A stretch of DNA of 64,000 nucleotides from Treponema socranskii subsp. buccale (GTDB lineage Bacteria; Spirochaetota; Spirochaetia; Treponematales; Treponemataceae): positions 434,001 to 498,000 of the forward strand of contig NZ_CP054258.1 in NCBI RefSeq assembly GCF_024181585.1, read 5' to 3'. The position numbers and the translations under genes are program-made. This document shows, piece by piece, positions 33,109 through 40,916 of this stretch. The stretch's first letter is position 1. Each line of letters begins with the position of its first letter. The notes beneath the pieces were generated by a model that saw nothing but the letters and a program-made list of their open reading frames with translations, had not been told where the DNA came from and made no database searches.

Positions 33109-34437
33109 ATGGAAATGAAATGGGTCGTGCTTGCACTCGCCGCCTCGATGTATGCGCTCGTCATCGTCGTGCAGCATAAAAAAATCGTATTTACATCCGC
33201 TGCGGCGCTCATTATCCTGTTGTTGGGCGCGATATTTCCGGAAAGCATTTTTTTGTCTGCGGGCGGCGTTCCGCTTCGCATATATCCTTTCGTGCACGCG
33301 TTCACATCCCTTGTCAACTGGAACGTGCTCATGATTTACGTCGGAAGCATGATAATAGCCGCGCTCTTTATCTATTCGCAGATGCCCGCGTTCATTGCGG
33401 ATAAAATCGTCGAAAAAGCTCCGAATACGGGAATCGCAATCGTGCTCATCCTCGCGATGACGGGGATTATTTCGATCTTCGTTGAAAACGTCGCGACAGT
33501 GCTCGTCATGGCGCCGATAGCGCTTGCGCTGTGCAAAAAGCTTAAAATCGATCCGACGTATTTTATGATAGGACTTGCCGTCATGTCGAATCTCGAAGGA
33601 ACCGCGACGCTCGTCGGAGATCCGCCGTCGATGATTTTTGCAAGCTTCGCGGGCTATACGTTCAACGATTTTTTCGTACATGCCGCCAAACCGTCGATTT
33701 TTTTCTTCATTCAAACAGGTATGCTTGCGGGCTGCCTGTATTTTTATTTGTTTTTTGCAAAGCAAAAAGAAAAACCCGATTTCGATAAAACCGAAGTGAT
33801 TTCTTCGGTACCGCTTCTGCTCCTGCTCGCGATGATTTTCGGGCTTGCGGCGATTTCGTTTTTTCATTTCGATTGCGAATTTTTATCGGGACTGTACGTG
33901 CTTTTTCTCGGTATTGCGGGCGTGCTGTGGTTCCGATTTGTACGGCGCCGATCGCTGCGAGAAACGCAGCTGCTTATCAAAGGGCTCGATTGGGAAACGA
34001 TTGCGTTTTTGATCGGCATATTTATCGTCGTCGGCGCGATTTCTGAAACGGGACTGCTCTCCGATTTTGCTCATATCCTTGCGCGCATTACCGGCGGCAA
34101 TGTGTTCGCGGGTTTTATGCTGATCCTCGTCGTATCCGTTGTCATTTCGGGCTTTGTCGACAACGTGCCGTATATTATCGTCATGCTGCCGATTGCGAAA
34201 ACGCTCGCCGTCAGGATGAATCTCGCCGCCGAACTCTACATGTTCGCGCTTCTTATCGGTTCCTGTCTCGGCGGAAATTTGACGCCTTTCGGAGCGAGTG
34301 CAAACGTCGTCGCGATGGGTATACTCAAAAAAGAAGGCCGCCCCGTCAATTTTGCGGGCTGGCTGAAAATCGGCGCACCGTTTACGATTTTAACGACAGC
34401 CGCCGCAGCTCTGGCTCTGTGGTTCGTGTGGGCGTAG
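33109..34437 (+). CDS. SLC13/ArsB-NhaD superfamily ion permease
   Basis: A 442-residue membrane protein with 11-13 helices of the ion transporter superfamily that includes ArsB, NhaD and citrate carriers. Signature stretches are FVENVATVLVMAPIALALCKKL, SNLEGTATLVGDPPSMI and, in the second half, GFVDNVPYIIVMLPIAK with GSCLGGNLTPFGASANVVAMG, which are the paired re-entrant loops of the fold. The substrate (dicarboxylate, arsenite or Na+/H+) cannot be told. The frame is open from 32935, but the added residues are not family-like, contain the promoter and include the sRNA region, so ATG 33109 is chosen. Confidence 0.88.
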   Translation: MEMKWVVLALAASMYALVIVVQHKKIVFTSAAALIILLLGAIFPESIFLSAGGVPLRIYPFVHAFTSLVNWNVLMIYVGSMIIAALFIYSQMPAFIADKIVEKAPNTGIAIVLILAMTGIISIFVENVATVLVMAPIALALCKKLKIDPTYFMIGLAVMSNLEGTATLVGDPPSMIFASFAGYTFNDFFVHAAKPSIFFFIQTGMLAGCLYFYLFFAKQKEKPDFDKTEVISSVPLLLLLAMIFGLAAISFFHFDCEFLSGLYVLFLGIAGVLWFRFVRRRSLRETQLLIKGLDWETIAFLIGIFIVVGAISETGLLSDFAHILARITGGNVFAGFMLILVVSVVISGFVDNVPYIIVMLPIAKTLAVRMNLAAELYMFALLIGSCLGGNLTPFGASANVVAMGILKKEGRPVNFAGWLKIGAPFTILTTAAAALALWFVWA

Positions 34438-34553
34438 TTTTGCTTGGGAAAAAGCGTACCCTTCGGCGGCTGCCCGTGCGCGGTTCGAAACGATGCACAC
34501 GGGACGGAAAATTTGCGTTCGGTGCGGTTTTAAAAATTTTCGACGGCGTATGT

Positions 34554-35318
34554 TTAGCGTTTTCCGCCCATCGCGACCGATACGTTCGCATCGAGCGGAT
34601 TGTTATAATCGATATATGCCATGACTTCTTCGGCAAAGCGTTTATCGATCATCTGCTTGTGCGTCATGATATTGCCGATATAGTTCAGCGTCGACTGCGG
34701 CGTGCTGTTTGAGCGCACTCGGTTGGCGCCCGCGTTGTACATTGCGAGCGCGGGGATGATGTTTCCGGCGATATTGAGGCAAAAGCGCAAGTGCGCCATT
34801 CCGTAGCGCGCACTGACTGCGGGGTTAAAAAAATCTTTTTCGTCGAGCTGCGGGAACGAGCGGTCATTGAGCTGGAAGAGACCGCGGTCGATCGAACTGT
34901 TCGTATTGTAGTTGACTGCGCGTATATTGTAGCGGCTTTCCGTATACGCAAGCGAAAACGCGAGTGACAGCGGAATGTCGTTTTTGTCGGCGAATTCGAG
35001 GATCGCCAGCGTAATGCTGCGGTTGTTCGTTTCACTGATATAAAAATCTTCGACGGCGAGCCGGTAATACGGCTGACGGTAGAGCGTGAGTCCTTCGTCT
35101 CCGTGCCGCACGGCAGCGGGCTTGTCGGATAACGGTGTATTGAATTCCGCCTGTATTTTCGGCCTTTCGTTTTTCGCAACGGGAATGTCAAACGGGGTAA
35201 CTTTTTGTTCGGGAAATATAAAAAAGATCGACAGCGACAATGCGCCCAACACGCTTATAAAGATGAGTGCGCTTCGCTGTGTCTTTGCAAAATTTTTTCC
35301 GTCGGGTTTATATTTCAT
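34554..35318 (-). CDS. Membrane-anchored lytic transglycosylase (SLT domain)
   Basis: A 254-residue protein with an N-terminal anchor (about residues 18-34) and a C-terminal SLT lysozyme-like domain. The catalytic glutamate is in LAFSLAYTESRYNIRAVN, followed by SSIDRGLFQLNDRSFPQL and NIIPALAMYNAGANRV, the canonical transglycosylase motifs. It would cleave peptidoglycan glycan strands in the periplasm to 1,6-anhydro products. TATAAC lies only 4 nt before the ATG, so the true promoter or start is not clear. Confidence 0.9.
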   Translation of the reverse strand: MKYKPDGKNFAKTQRSALIFISVLGALSLSIFFIFPEQKVTPFDIPVAKNERPKIQAEFNTPLSDKPAAVRHGDEGLTLYRQPYYRLAVEDFYISETNNRSITLAILEFADKNDIPLSLAFSLAYTESRYNIRAVNYNTNSSIDRGLFQLNDRSFPQLDEKDFFNPAVSARYGMAHLRFCLNIAGNIIPALAMYNAGANRVRSNSTPQSTLNYIGNIMTHKQMIDKRFAEEVMAYIDYNNPLDANVSVAMGGKR

Positions 35319-35378
35319 TTTTGTTATACCGATAATTGTTGTGCATACGCTTGCGTCATTTTCGCCTGCGACGAAAGC

Positions 35379-35918
35379 TTACGATTGTCCGCGTCCGCTT
35401 TCGACGGCGTACGTGACAAAGGATGAACCCGCATACCGATTCGAAAAATAGACGTAATGCGCGTGCTTTGCGCTCATCGCGTCCGTAAACGTTGTCGCTT
35501 CGCTTTCCGTCAGTGCATCGGGAAGAGCAAAACCGATGACGGACGCACAGTCTTTAATTCGCCGCGCCGTATGGCACATCGCCTGTGTTAACCGTTCAGC
35601 ACCGCAGTCCGAAATCGGTACGACGATCGCATACGCGCCGTATGCTTCGATGCTTTTTAAAAACACGCGGAGAGCTGCAAGATACATTTCATCGTACATA
35701 TTTTCCGAAATTTCTACGGCACGGTGCGGAACGTATACGGCAAGTATTTTGCCGCTGCTATCCGAAAACCTTTGCGCTTCCGTTTCCGCAATTTCGGACG
35801 AAGCGCCTGAAAGGACGCCCGAGTCGAACGGGATCAAAGCGCCCGTATCGGCTTCCGCGCCCGTTTTGAGCGCATAGAGTTTTCCGTTTTTCGATTCGAA
35901 GCGCGCATCGAGTTTCAT
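35379..35918 (-). CDS. Conserved-looking protein of unknown function
   Basis: Not recognised. The 179-residue product has alternating hydrophobic strands and amphipathic helices, with ILAVYVPHRAVEISENMYDEMYLAALRVFLKSIEAYGAYAIVVPI in the middle and a later AHYVYFSNRYAGSSF, which suggests an alpha/beta (perhaps TIM-barrel fragment) fold. There is no signal peptide. It has an excellent promoter 6 nt before the ATG and no ribosome binding site. Stop codon lies 60 nt before the transglycosylase start, so co-transcription is possible. Confidence 0.7.
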   Translation of the reverse strand: MKLDARFESKNGKLYALKTGAEADTGALIPFDSGVLSGASSEIAETEAQRFSDSSGKILAVYVPHRAVEISENMYDEMYLAALRVFLKSIEAYGAYAIVVPISDCGAERLTQAMCHTARRIKDCASVIGFALPDALTESEATTFTDAMSAKHAHYVYFSNRYAGSSFVTYAVESGRGQS

Positions 35919-35924
35919 AGTGTG

Positions 35925-35953
35925 AGTTTAAAATAAAAACGGTCTTCATGCAA
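35925..35953 (-). promoter_or_regulatory. Promoter of the 35918 gene, leaderless spacing
   Basis: Minus strand TTGCAT (35948-35953), 17-bp spacer, TAAACT (35925-35930), then 6 nt to the ATG. Confidence 0.6.
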
Positions 35954-36004
35954 TACGTAAAGACCGCCTTTGAGCGTTTTCAAAAACTATAAAAAACGAA
36001 AATA

Positions 36005-36451
36005 CTATTCGGTGAGGATTCTGATGACTTCCGCTTTATCCTGCGTTTCGAGGATGAGCTGCCGTTTTTCGGGGCTCTTAAACAGGAGACTTACTTCCGC
36101 GAGGAACTGAAGATGCGGACCGGTTTTGTTTACCGGAGAGAGCGTCATGATAAAGATACGGCACGGCTCCTGATCGAGAGAATCGAAATCGACGGGGTTG
36201 TCGGAAATGCCGATGCACGCGACGAGATCGCTCACCGTGTCCGTTTTGCCGTGAGGAATCGCGATACCGTGCTTCATGCCGGTAGACATCTTGCGCTCGC
36301 GGTCGAGCACGCATTCGCGGGCGGCCGCTTTATCCGTAACTTTACCGGCCTTTACGAGCAAGTCGAGCATTTCGTCGATGATCGCTTCCTTTGTCGTTCC
36401 CTTGAGATGGAGATCTACGGTATCGGTCGTTAATACTGTTCTTAAGTCCAT
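36005..36451 (-). CDS. PTS EIIA (fructose/nitrogen PtsN type)
   Basis: A 148-residue phosphocarrier domain of the EIIA-Fru/Ntr family. The phosphorylated histidine is in KHGIAIPHGKTD (His of IPHG, about residue 66). The remaining pattern, LVACIGISDNPVDFDSLDQEPCRIFIMTLSPVNKTGPHLQFLAEVSLLF, fits closely. No sugar-specific EIIB or EIIC genes are adjacent, so a regulatory PtsN role is more likely than sugar uptake. Its promoter is a consensus TTGACA with TACACT 6 nt before the ATG, and no Shine-Dalgarno is present. Confidence 0.92.
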   Translation of the reverse strand: MDLRTVLTTDTVDLHLKGTTKEAIIDEMLDLLVKAGKVTDKAAARECVLDRERKMSTGMKHGIAIPHGKTDTVSDLVACIGISDNPVDFDSLDQEPCRIFIMTLSPVNKTGPHLQFLAEVSLLFKSPEKRQLILETQDKAEVIRILTE

Positions 36452-36457
36452 ACTGAC

Positions 36458-36486
36458 AGTGTATGACGAGATTGGTTTCTTGTCAA
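36458..36486 (-). promoter_or_regulatory. EIIA promoter, leaderless spacing
   Basis: Minus strand TTGACA (36481-36486), 17-bp spacer, TACACT (36458-36463), then 6 nt to the ATG. Confidence 0.7.
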
Positions 36487-36624
36487 GGAGAAAATCCGCG
36501 GTTATCGCGGTTGTAGAAAATCCGCGGTATTACACGGAGGGCGGGATTGCACATAGGTGCCGTCCGAAAATAAATCGACGTATTCGGGTTCGGAGAGGGG
36601 ATAGTAAAACCTCCGCCGCTTGCC

Positions 36625-36653
36625 TTGCATAATTTTGTACGGTAAATTAAAAT
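36625..36653 (+). promoter_or_regulatory. WecG/TagA gene promoter, near-leaderless
   Basis: TTGCAT (36625-36630), 17-bp spacer, TAAAAT (36648-36653), then 9 nt to ATG 36663. Confidence 0.6.
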
Positions 36654-36662
36654 AAAAGCGGT

Positions 36663-37403
36663 ATGAGTATTCAAAGGATAAGCGTCGCAGGCGTAAATGT
36701 CGATATTTGCCGTGCGGAAGACATGGAATCCGCAGTGCTTGAGCTCCTTGCAAAGCCCGGAACGAAACAGATCGTATTTTTGTCGGTGTGGGATCTGCTT
36801 CGTGCGCGCGGAAAGAGCGAATACGCCGAATGCGTGCGCAGCGCCGATTTGATTTTGCCCGTTTCAAAGAGCATTATCCGGGGCGCAAAATTTCTCAAAA
36901 AATCGATACCGGTACGCTACAATCCTTTCGATGCGGTAATCGAAGTGTTGTCGGTGCTTGAGCGTCATTACAAATCGATTTTTCTGCTCGGTTCCCGGCG
37001 GGCGACGCTGCAAAAAGCCGAATCGAACGTGCGCGATACCTTTCCGAATTTACAGATCGTCGGACGCTATATCGGCCATTATTCGAAAAACGCGGAAGCG
37101 GCCGTCATCGAAGCGATTTACAAATCCTCTCCCTCGCTCGTGCTCGTAAGCGACGGCATCAAAGAAAAAGACGTATGGGTGTACCGCAGACGGAACCGCT
37201 TTGCGTCGAGTATTTTTATTTATTATAAAGACGTATTCGATATCTTTGCCGAACGCATTAAGCGCGTCGATGAAAAAACGTTTGCGCGCGGTCACGAAAT
37301 CTATGCGGAAATTCTTCATAACCCTTTGAAAATATTTTTGCTTTTTCCCTACTTATGGTATATACTGTTGTTGATAGGGTATCGTCTTTTCAAAAATACA
37401 TAA
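36663..37403 (+). CDS. WecG/TagA/CpsF-family glycosyltransferase
   Basis: A 246-residue GT26-type enzyme, expected to transfer a sugar to an undecaprenyl-linked intermediate at the inner face of the membrane. Recognised from the start ISVAGVNVDICRAEDM, the middle RSADLILPVSKSIIRGAKFL and IFLLGSRRATLQKAESNVRDTFPNLQIVGRYIGHY. In typical members the second motif reads A-D-G-x-G-L/P; here it is ADLILPVSK, so the acceptor site is altered. A hydrophobic C-terminal tail (IFLLFPYLWYILLLIGYRLF) is longer than usual and may anchor the protein. Confidence 0.85.
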   Translation: MSIQRISVAGVNVDICRAEDMESAVLELLAKPGTKQIVFLSVWDLLRARGKSEYAECVRSADLILPVSKSIIRGAKFLKKSIPVRYNPFDAVIEVLSVLERHYKSIFLLGSRRATLQKAESNVRDTFPNLQIVGRYIGHYSKNAEAAVIEAIYKSSPSLVLVSDGIKEKDVWVYRRRNRFASSIFIYYKDVFDIFAERIKRVDEKTFARGHEIYAEILHNPLKIFLLFPYLWYILLLIGYRLFKNT

Positions 37404-37498
37404 AAGACGTGTGGCGGTTTTTGACAAAATAAGAGGCGGGACATCGTGTGTGCGGCGGAAACGTGAATGTTCATGCCGCTTAAAAACGGGGACGCGAA

Positions 37499-38644
37499 AT
37501 GGAGGTATTCCCGAATTTAAACACCGTTGTTTTAATATCCTCGGATAGAAAAGTGATCGATTGGTGCCGTCACGCGCTGGAGCCTGTTTTTTCCGTCAAA
37601 GTCGTCGATTCTCTGCAATCCTATTCGTGTGCGCTTGCCGCGTTTCAAAAGCTCGTACTCATCGATGCGTCGCTGTTCAACGGGCAAACCGAAAAAATGT
37701 TTACGAATATCGCCCGCCGCGGATATGCGTTGTTTCTTGTTAAATCGGACGATACGCTTCCGCTTTCTTACGTACGGCGTCATTATAAAACGTGTATTCC
37801 GTTCCCGTGCGATTCCGATTTGCTGCGCACCGTCGTCAAACGGCATTTGCCCAAAACAAACGATATCGATCGGATATTTAAAAAACCGGTGCGCTCTTTT
37901 TCCCGTACGGTCGACATAAGCGGTTTTCGAAAATTCGCGGGGTCTTCAAAAATTGTCACGGATTTGAAACGGCGTCTTGCCGAAGTCGCGCCGAAAGACT
38001 TGTCCGTACTCTTTCTCGGCGAAAGCGGAACGGGAAAAACTTTTGCGGCGAAATTGCTGCACGATAATTCATCCCGAAAAGATAAATCTTTCGTTTCCGT
38101 AGAGATGTCGTCCGTCAGCGAAAGTCTTGCCGAAAGCGAACTGTTCGGTACGGTTCCGGGCGCGTATACCGGTGCGGTCAAGCGATCGGGACGTTTTGCG
38201 AAAGCGAACGGCGGAACTCTTTTTCTCGATGAAATCGGCGATGTTCCGCTTTTTTTGCAGGCAAAACTTTTGCGCGTATTGGACACGGGAACTTACCGCA
38301 GCGTCGGCTCCGATGTCGAACGCCGTATCGATATCCGTCTGATATGCGCGACAAACGCCGATTTGCAAAAGATGATGCAGAAGGGAAGATTCCGAAGCGA
38401 TCTGTACTATCGGATTGCCGGCTGCACGATAACCTTTCCGCCCCTTCGCCGGCACCTCGAAGATATCGACGAAATCGCTTCTTCTTTTTTGGAAGAGCGT
38501 AACATCGCGCTGTCCGACAGGGCGCGTGAAAAACTCATGAGTTACGATTGGCCGGGCAATGTGCGTCAGCTTATCAACTGTTTGAAGAGGGCGTGTATGT
38601 TTTCAAAAGGTGAAATGATTTATCCGGAGGATATCAATTTTTAA
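37499..38644 (+). CDS. Sigma-54-type AAA+ activator with degenerate receiver, no DNA-binding domain
   Basis: A 381-residue enhancer-binding-protein relative. Residues 1-120 form a receiver-like domain with a possible phospho-acceptor Asp56 (LVLIDASLF) but missing the usual N-terminal acidic pair. The AAA+ module (about 140-375) has Walker A GESGTGKT (174-181), the sigma-54 contact loop GAYTGA (221-226; usually GAFTGA), Walker B GGTLFLDEI and an R-finger region GRFRSDLYYRI. The protein ends just after the YDWPGNVRQLINCLKRA helix, with no C-terminal Fis-type helix-turn-helix. This recalls FlgR-type activators that work without binding an enhancer. A GGGGAC site precedes ATG 37499. It overlaps trmJ by 4 bases at the 3' end. 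Confidence 0.88.
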   Translation: MEVFPNLNTVVLISSDRKVIDWCRHALEPVFSVKVVDSLQSYSCALAAFQKLVLIDASLFNGQTEKMFTNIARRGYALFLVKSDDTLPLSYVRRHYKTCIPFPCDSDLLRTVVKRHLPKTNDIDRIFKKPVRSFSRTVDISGFRKFAGSSKIVTDLKRRLAEVAPKDLSVLFLGESGTGKTFAAKLLHDNSSRKDKSFVSVEMSSVSESLAESELFGTVPGAYTGAVKRSGRFAKANGGTLFLDEIGDVPLFLQAKLLRVLDTGTYRSVGSDVERRIDIRLICATNADLQKMMQKGRFRSDLYYRIAGCTITFPPLRRHLEDIDEIASSFLEERNIALSDRAREKLMSYDWPGNVRQLINCLKRACMFSKGEMIYPEDINF

Positions 38645-39372
38645 TTATTAATTTTATTTCGTGAAGCCAGTCCCGCCGCTTTGGTAAATATTTTTTCCAA
38701 GTATTGCGCTTCGCCTTCGGAAAGAGAGGCGCGCGAAAGGATTGCCCTCCAAAAATTTTCCATATCGCGCCGTCCCGTCACGCTGAAAAATCCGATTTTT
38801 TGCAGATTGTCCGCGATGATCGAAACGGTTTCATCGATGCGCGAAAGCGGAAGCGGCGTGTACCCCGTGATGCCGCAGTGTTTTTTTCGAAAGAGCGCAT
38901 AGCAGATTATCTGCACGGCGTGCGAAAGGTTGAGCGAGGCGAAGCGTTCGCTCGACGGTATCGTAACGCCGAGCGTGCATTCGGCAAGTTCTTCATCGGT
39001 GAGACCCGTGCGCTCGTTGCCGAACACGGCCGCGACGGTGCCCTGTGCATTGCAGATATCGGCAGCTTTTGCGGCGAATTCTTCGGGCAATAAAAGTTTG
39101 CCTTTTCTGTTTTTACCGCGTCGTCTCGTCGTACCGGCCGAAAGCGTACAGTCCGCCGTCGCATCGGTTATCGAACGGAAAAAACGTGCGCTCTCCCAAA
39201 TGTCCGCCGCGTGGAGTGCGAGCGTCCGTACCGCGCCGTCTTCGTAATCGCTTTTTTCCCCGACGATGCGCAGATCGGCGATATCGTTGTTCGCCAAAGC
39301 CCTGCACGCCGCTCCTATGTTCCGGCTTTCTTCGGGGCGCACGAGGACGATACATATCTTCCCTAAATCCAT
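38641..39372 (-). CDS. trmJ: TrmJ-like tRNA (cytidine/uridine-2'-O-)-methyltransferase
   Basis: A 243-residue SPOUT-class RNA methyltransferase. It begins with the family motif ICIVLVRPEESRNIGAACRALANN, has TLSAGTTRRRGKNRKG and the knot motifs VAAVFGNERTGLTDEELAECTLGVTIPSSERFASLNLSHAVQIICY. This order matches TrmJ, which methylates position 32 of tRNA. A C-terminal helical extension of about 65 residues is present as in bacterial TrmJ. Its stop codon overlaps the stop of the convergent AAA+ gene. TATAGT lies 8 nt before the ATG but the -35 is poor. Confidence 0.9.
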   Translation of the reverse strand: MDLGKICIVLVRPEESRNIGAACRALANNDIADLRIVGEKSDYEDGAVRTLALHAADIWESARFFRSITDATADCTLSAGTTRRRGKNRKGKLLLPEEFAAKAADICNAQGTVAAVFGNERTGLTDEELAECTLGVTIPSSERFASLNLSHAVQIICYALFRKKHCGITGYTPLPLSRIDETVSIIADNLQKIGFFSVTGRRDMENFWRAILSRASLSEGEAQYLEKIFTKAAGLASRNKINN

Positions 39373-39527
39373 AAAATATACTATACTTATTTTTATTATT
39401 GTACGCCAGATGTGCCGATAGTTTTATAGGCGTCGGGTTTTCGCCGGAGCGATATTTGTAAAAACGTTTATGTCAACCGGGGGCGTTGACGGCAGTGTTC
39501 TTTAATGAAAGTAAGGAAAATATCGCG

Positions 39528-39608
39528 ATGAAAAAACGTAAATTTGATTTATTTTCAATAGTTAATATATTTGACATTATGGTGATTTTAGTGTATTGTT
39601 ATATATAG
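39528..39608 (+). CDS. Possible 26-residue hydrophobic peptide
   Basis: A short frame with a basic start (MKKRK) and a hydrophobic body rich in Ile, Val and Phe lies before the STAS gene. AAGGA occurs about 11 nt upstream. It overlaps the predicted promoter of the next gene, so it may be only chance. It resembles small membrane peptides or type I toxins in size and character but nothing more can be said. Confidence 0.2.
   Translation: MKKRKFDLFSIVNIFDIMVILVYCYI
39571..39599 (+). promoter_or_regulatory. STAS-protein promoter
   Basis: TTGACA (39571-39576), 17-bp spacer, TATTGT (39594-39599). The leader to ATG 39652 is about 45 nt. Confidence 0.55.
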
Positions 39609-39651
39609 AGTATAAAGTTGAACGGTGTATTTTGGAGATAATGAAAAGGTT

Positions 39652-40203
39652 ATGATAAATAATAATAATTTGGTTTCGGGTTTTAACGATGAAAAAGACG
39701 ACAGTTTGAAGATTTCGCTTGAAAGAATCGACACGGTAAAAGGCGGTTTGTGCATATATTTGAACGGTTATATCGATACGTACAATTCAAATTTTTTTCA
39801 GAAAAAAATTCAAAAAATTGTCGATTCCGGGTATATCAATTTGATTTTTAATTGTTCTTCGCTTAATTATGTTTCATCGACCGGTATCGGATCGTTTACC
39901 GCATTTTTGAAAATGGTAAAACCGAAAGGCGGCGATATCGTCCTGCTTGACATTCAGCCGAGAGTATCCGAAGTGTTTCAGCTGCTCGGATTTTCACAGT
40001 TTTTCAATATCAAAGATACGATCGAAAATGCGGTTGCGTTTTTCAAAAACGGCGCACCCGTTGCAAGCAGCGTTTTCCCGAAAGTTTTCGCGTGTCCCGT
40101 GTGTACGAAACGCCTCAGAGCGACGCGTGCAGGGCGTTTCCGCTGTTCGGAATGCAAATCCATTCTCGCAATCGACGGAGAGGGAGCGATTTCGCTCGGA
40201 TAA
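39652..40203 (+). CDS. STAS-domain protein with C-terminal zinc ribbon
   Basis: A 183-residue cytosolic protein. The STAS domain (about residues 20-125) resembles anti-anti-sigma factors: GGLCIYLNGYIDTYNSNFFQKKI, then INLIFNCSSLNYVSSTGIGSFTAFL, where the SS before TGIG is the usual phosphorylation site. The C-terminal ~40 residues carry CPVC ... CSEC, a zinc ribbon not found in classical SpoIIAA. In spirochaetes STAS proteins form part of partner-switch signalling. No anti-sigma kinase is adjacent. ATG 39652 has AAAAGG closely upstream; an in-frame GTG at 39625 is possible. Confidence 0.85.
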   Translation: MINNNNLVSGFNDEKDDSLKISLERIDTVKGGLCIYLNGYIDTYNSNFFQKKIQKIVDSGYINLIFNCSSLNYVSSTGIGSFTAFLKMVKPKGGDIVLLDIQPRVSEVFQLLGFSQFFNIKDTIENAVAFFKNGAPVASSVFPKVFACPVCTKRLRATRAGRFRCSECKSILAIDGEGAISLG

Positions 40204-40240
40204 GCGTACGGAACCGGCATCGTCTGCCGAGTTTTTTGTT

Positions 40241-40270
40241 TGTGGATAAGTTGTGGAAAAATGTGGAGAA
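40241..40270 (+). other. DnaA-box cluster 1
   Basis: Three direct 9-mers at 10-11 bp spacing: TGTGGATAA (40241, exact complement of consensus TTATCCACA), TGTGGAAAA (40252) and TGTGGAGAA (40262). The 40204-40608 stretch has no gene. Confidence 0.6.
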
Positions 40271-40448
40271 AATGCAGAATACCGCAGCGGATTGCGGAAA
40301 AATCTCCCCTAAACTGAAAAACTTCGGCACTGCTGTCAAAATATTTTGTAAATCTTTGTAATACAACAAATTATATACTATCGTGTACAAAGGGCTATTT
40401 ATCGGTATTATAGAAAAATAGCGTTACCGAAGTTTTCCGTTTTTTCCC

Positions 40449-40479
40449 TGTGGATAAATTGTGGAAAGCCTGTGTACGA
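40449..40479 (+). other. DnaA-box cluster 2
   Basis: A second array in the same orientation: TGTGGATAA (40449, exact), TGTGGAAAG (40460) and TGTGTACGA (40471), again 11 bp apart. AT-rich DNA (about 40335-40390) lies between the two clusters. Confidence 0.55.
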
Positions 40480-40608
40480 TCGGGTGGAAAACCCGAACGG
40501 AAGAAAGTCGGCGAAATTTCCGCGTACGCTTCCGTTTGTTCTTTTTCGTACCTTATAAAATCGGAGATATATCGAAATAATCGGTTTTTGCCGATAATCA
40601 TAAAAGGC

Positions 40609-40844
40609 CGAATGTCGAGTTTAGAAAGTATGATCCGATAAAGTTGTGCTTTCGGCAAGAATCCGTCCGCTTAGCCGCGGTCGAGCTTTTTAAGGCAGGC
40701 TTCCGCAAGCCTAACGCTCGAAACGGCACGCAGCCGGAACCTTGCCTTTCGCGCAATTTTATTTGCTTTCGAAACTTACCATTCGGTTGGAGAGCGAAAC
40801 GGTTGGAAAATTTCGAGTTTTATTAAACTCGAAATTGAACCGTA
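40609..40844 (+). repeat. Family A repeat, short form
   Basis: Begins GGCCGAATGTCGAGTTT and ends TCGAGTTTTATTAAACTCGA followed by AATTGAACC. It is the reverse complement of the units at 6025-6500 with the same internal order (TTTCGGCAAGAAnCCGTC, CTTCCGCAAGCC, GAAACGGCACGCAGCCGG). Confidence 0.8.
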
Positions 40845-40916
40845 AAAGCCGGAGCAGTGCGTTCGGGAGTTTCCATTTCGGAATCGGATGCCTCTTTCGG
40901 AGCAGGCGGAAGCAGT

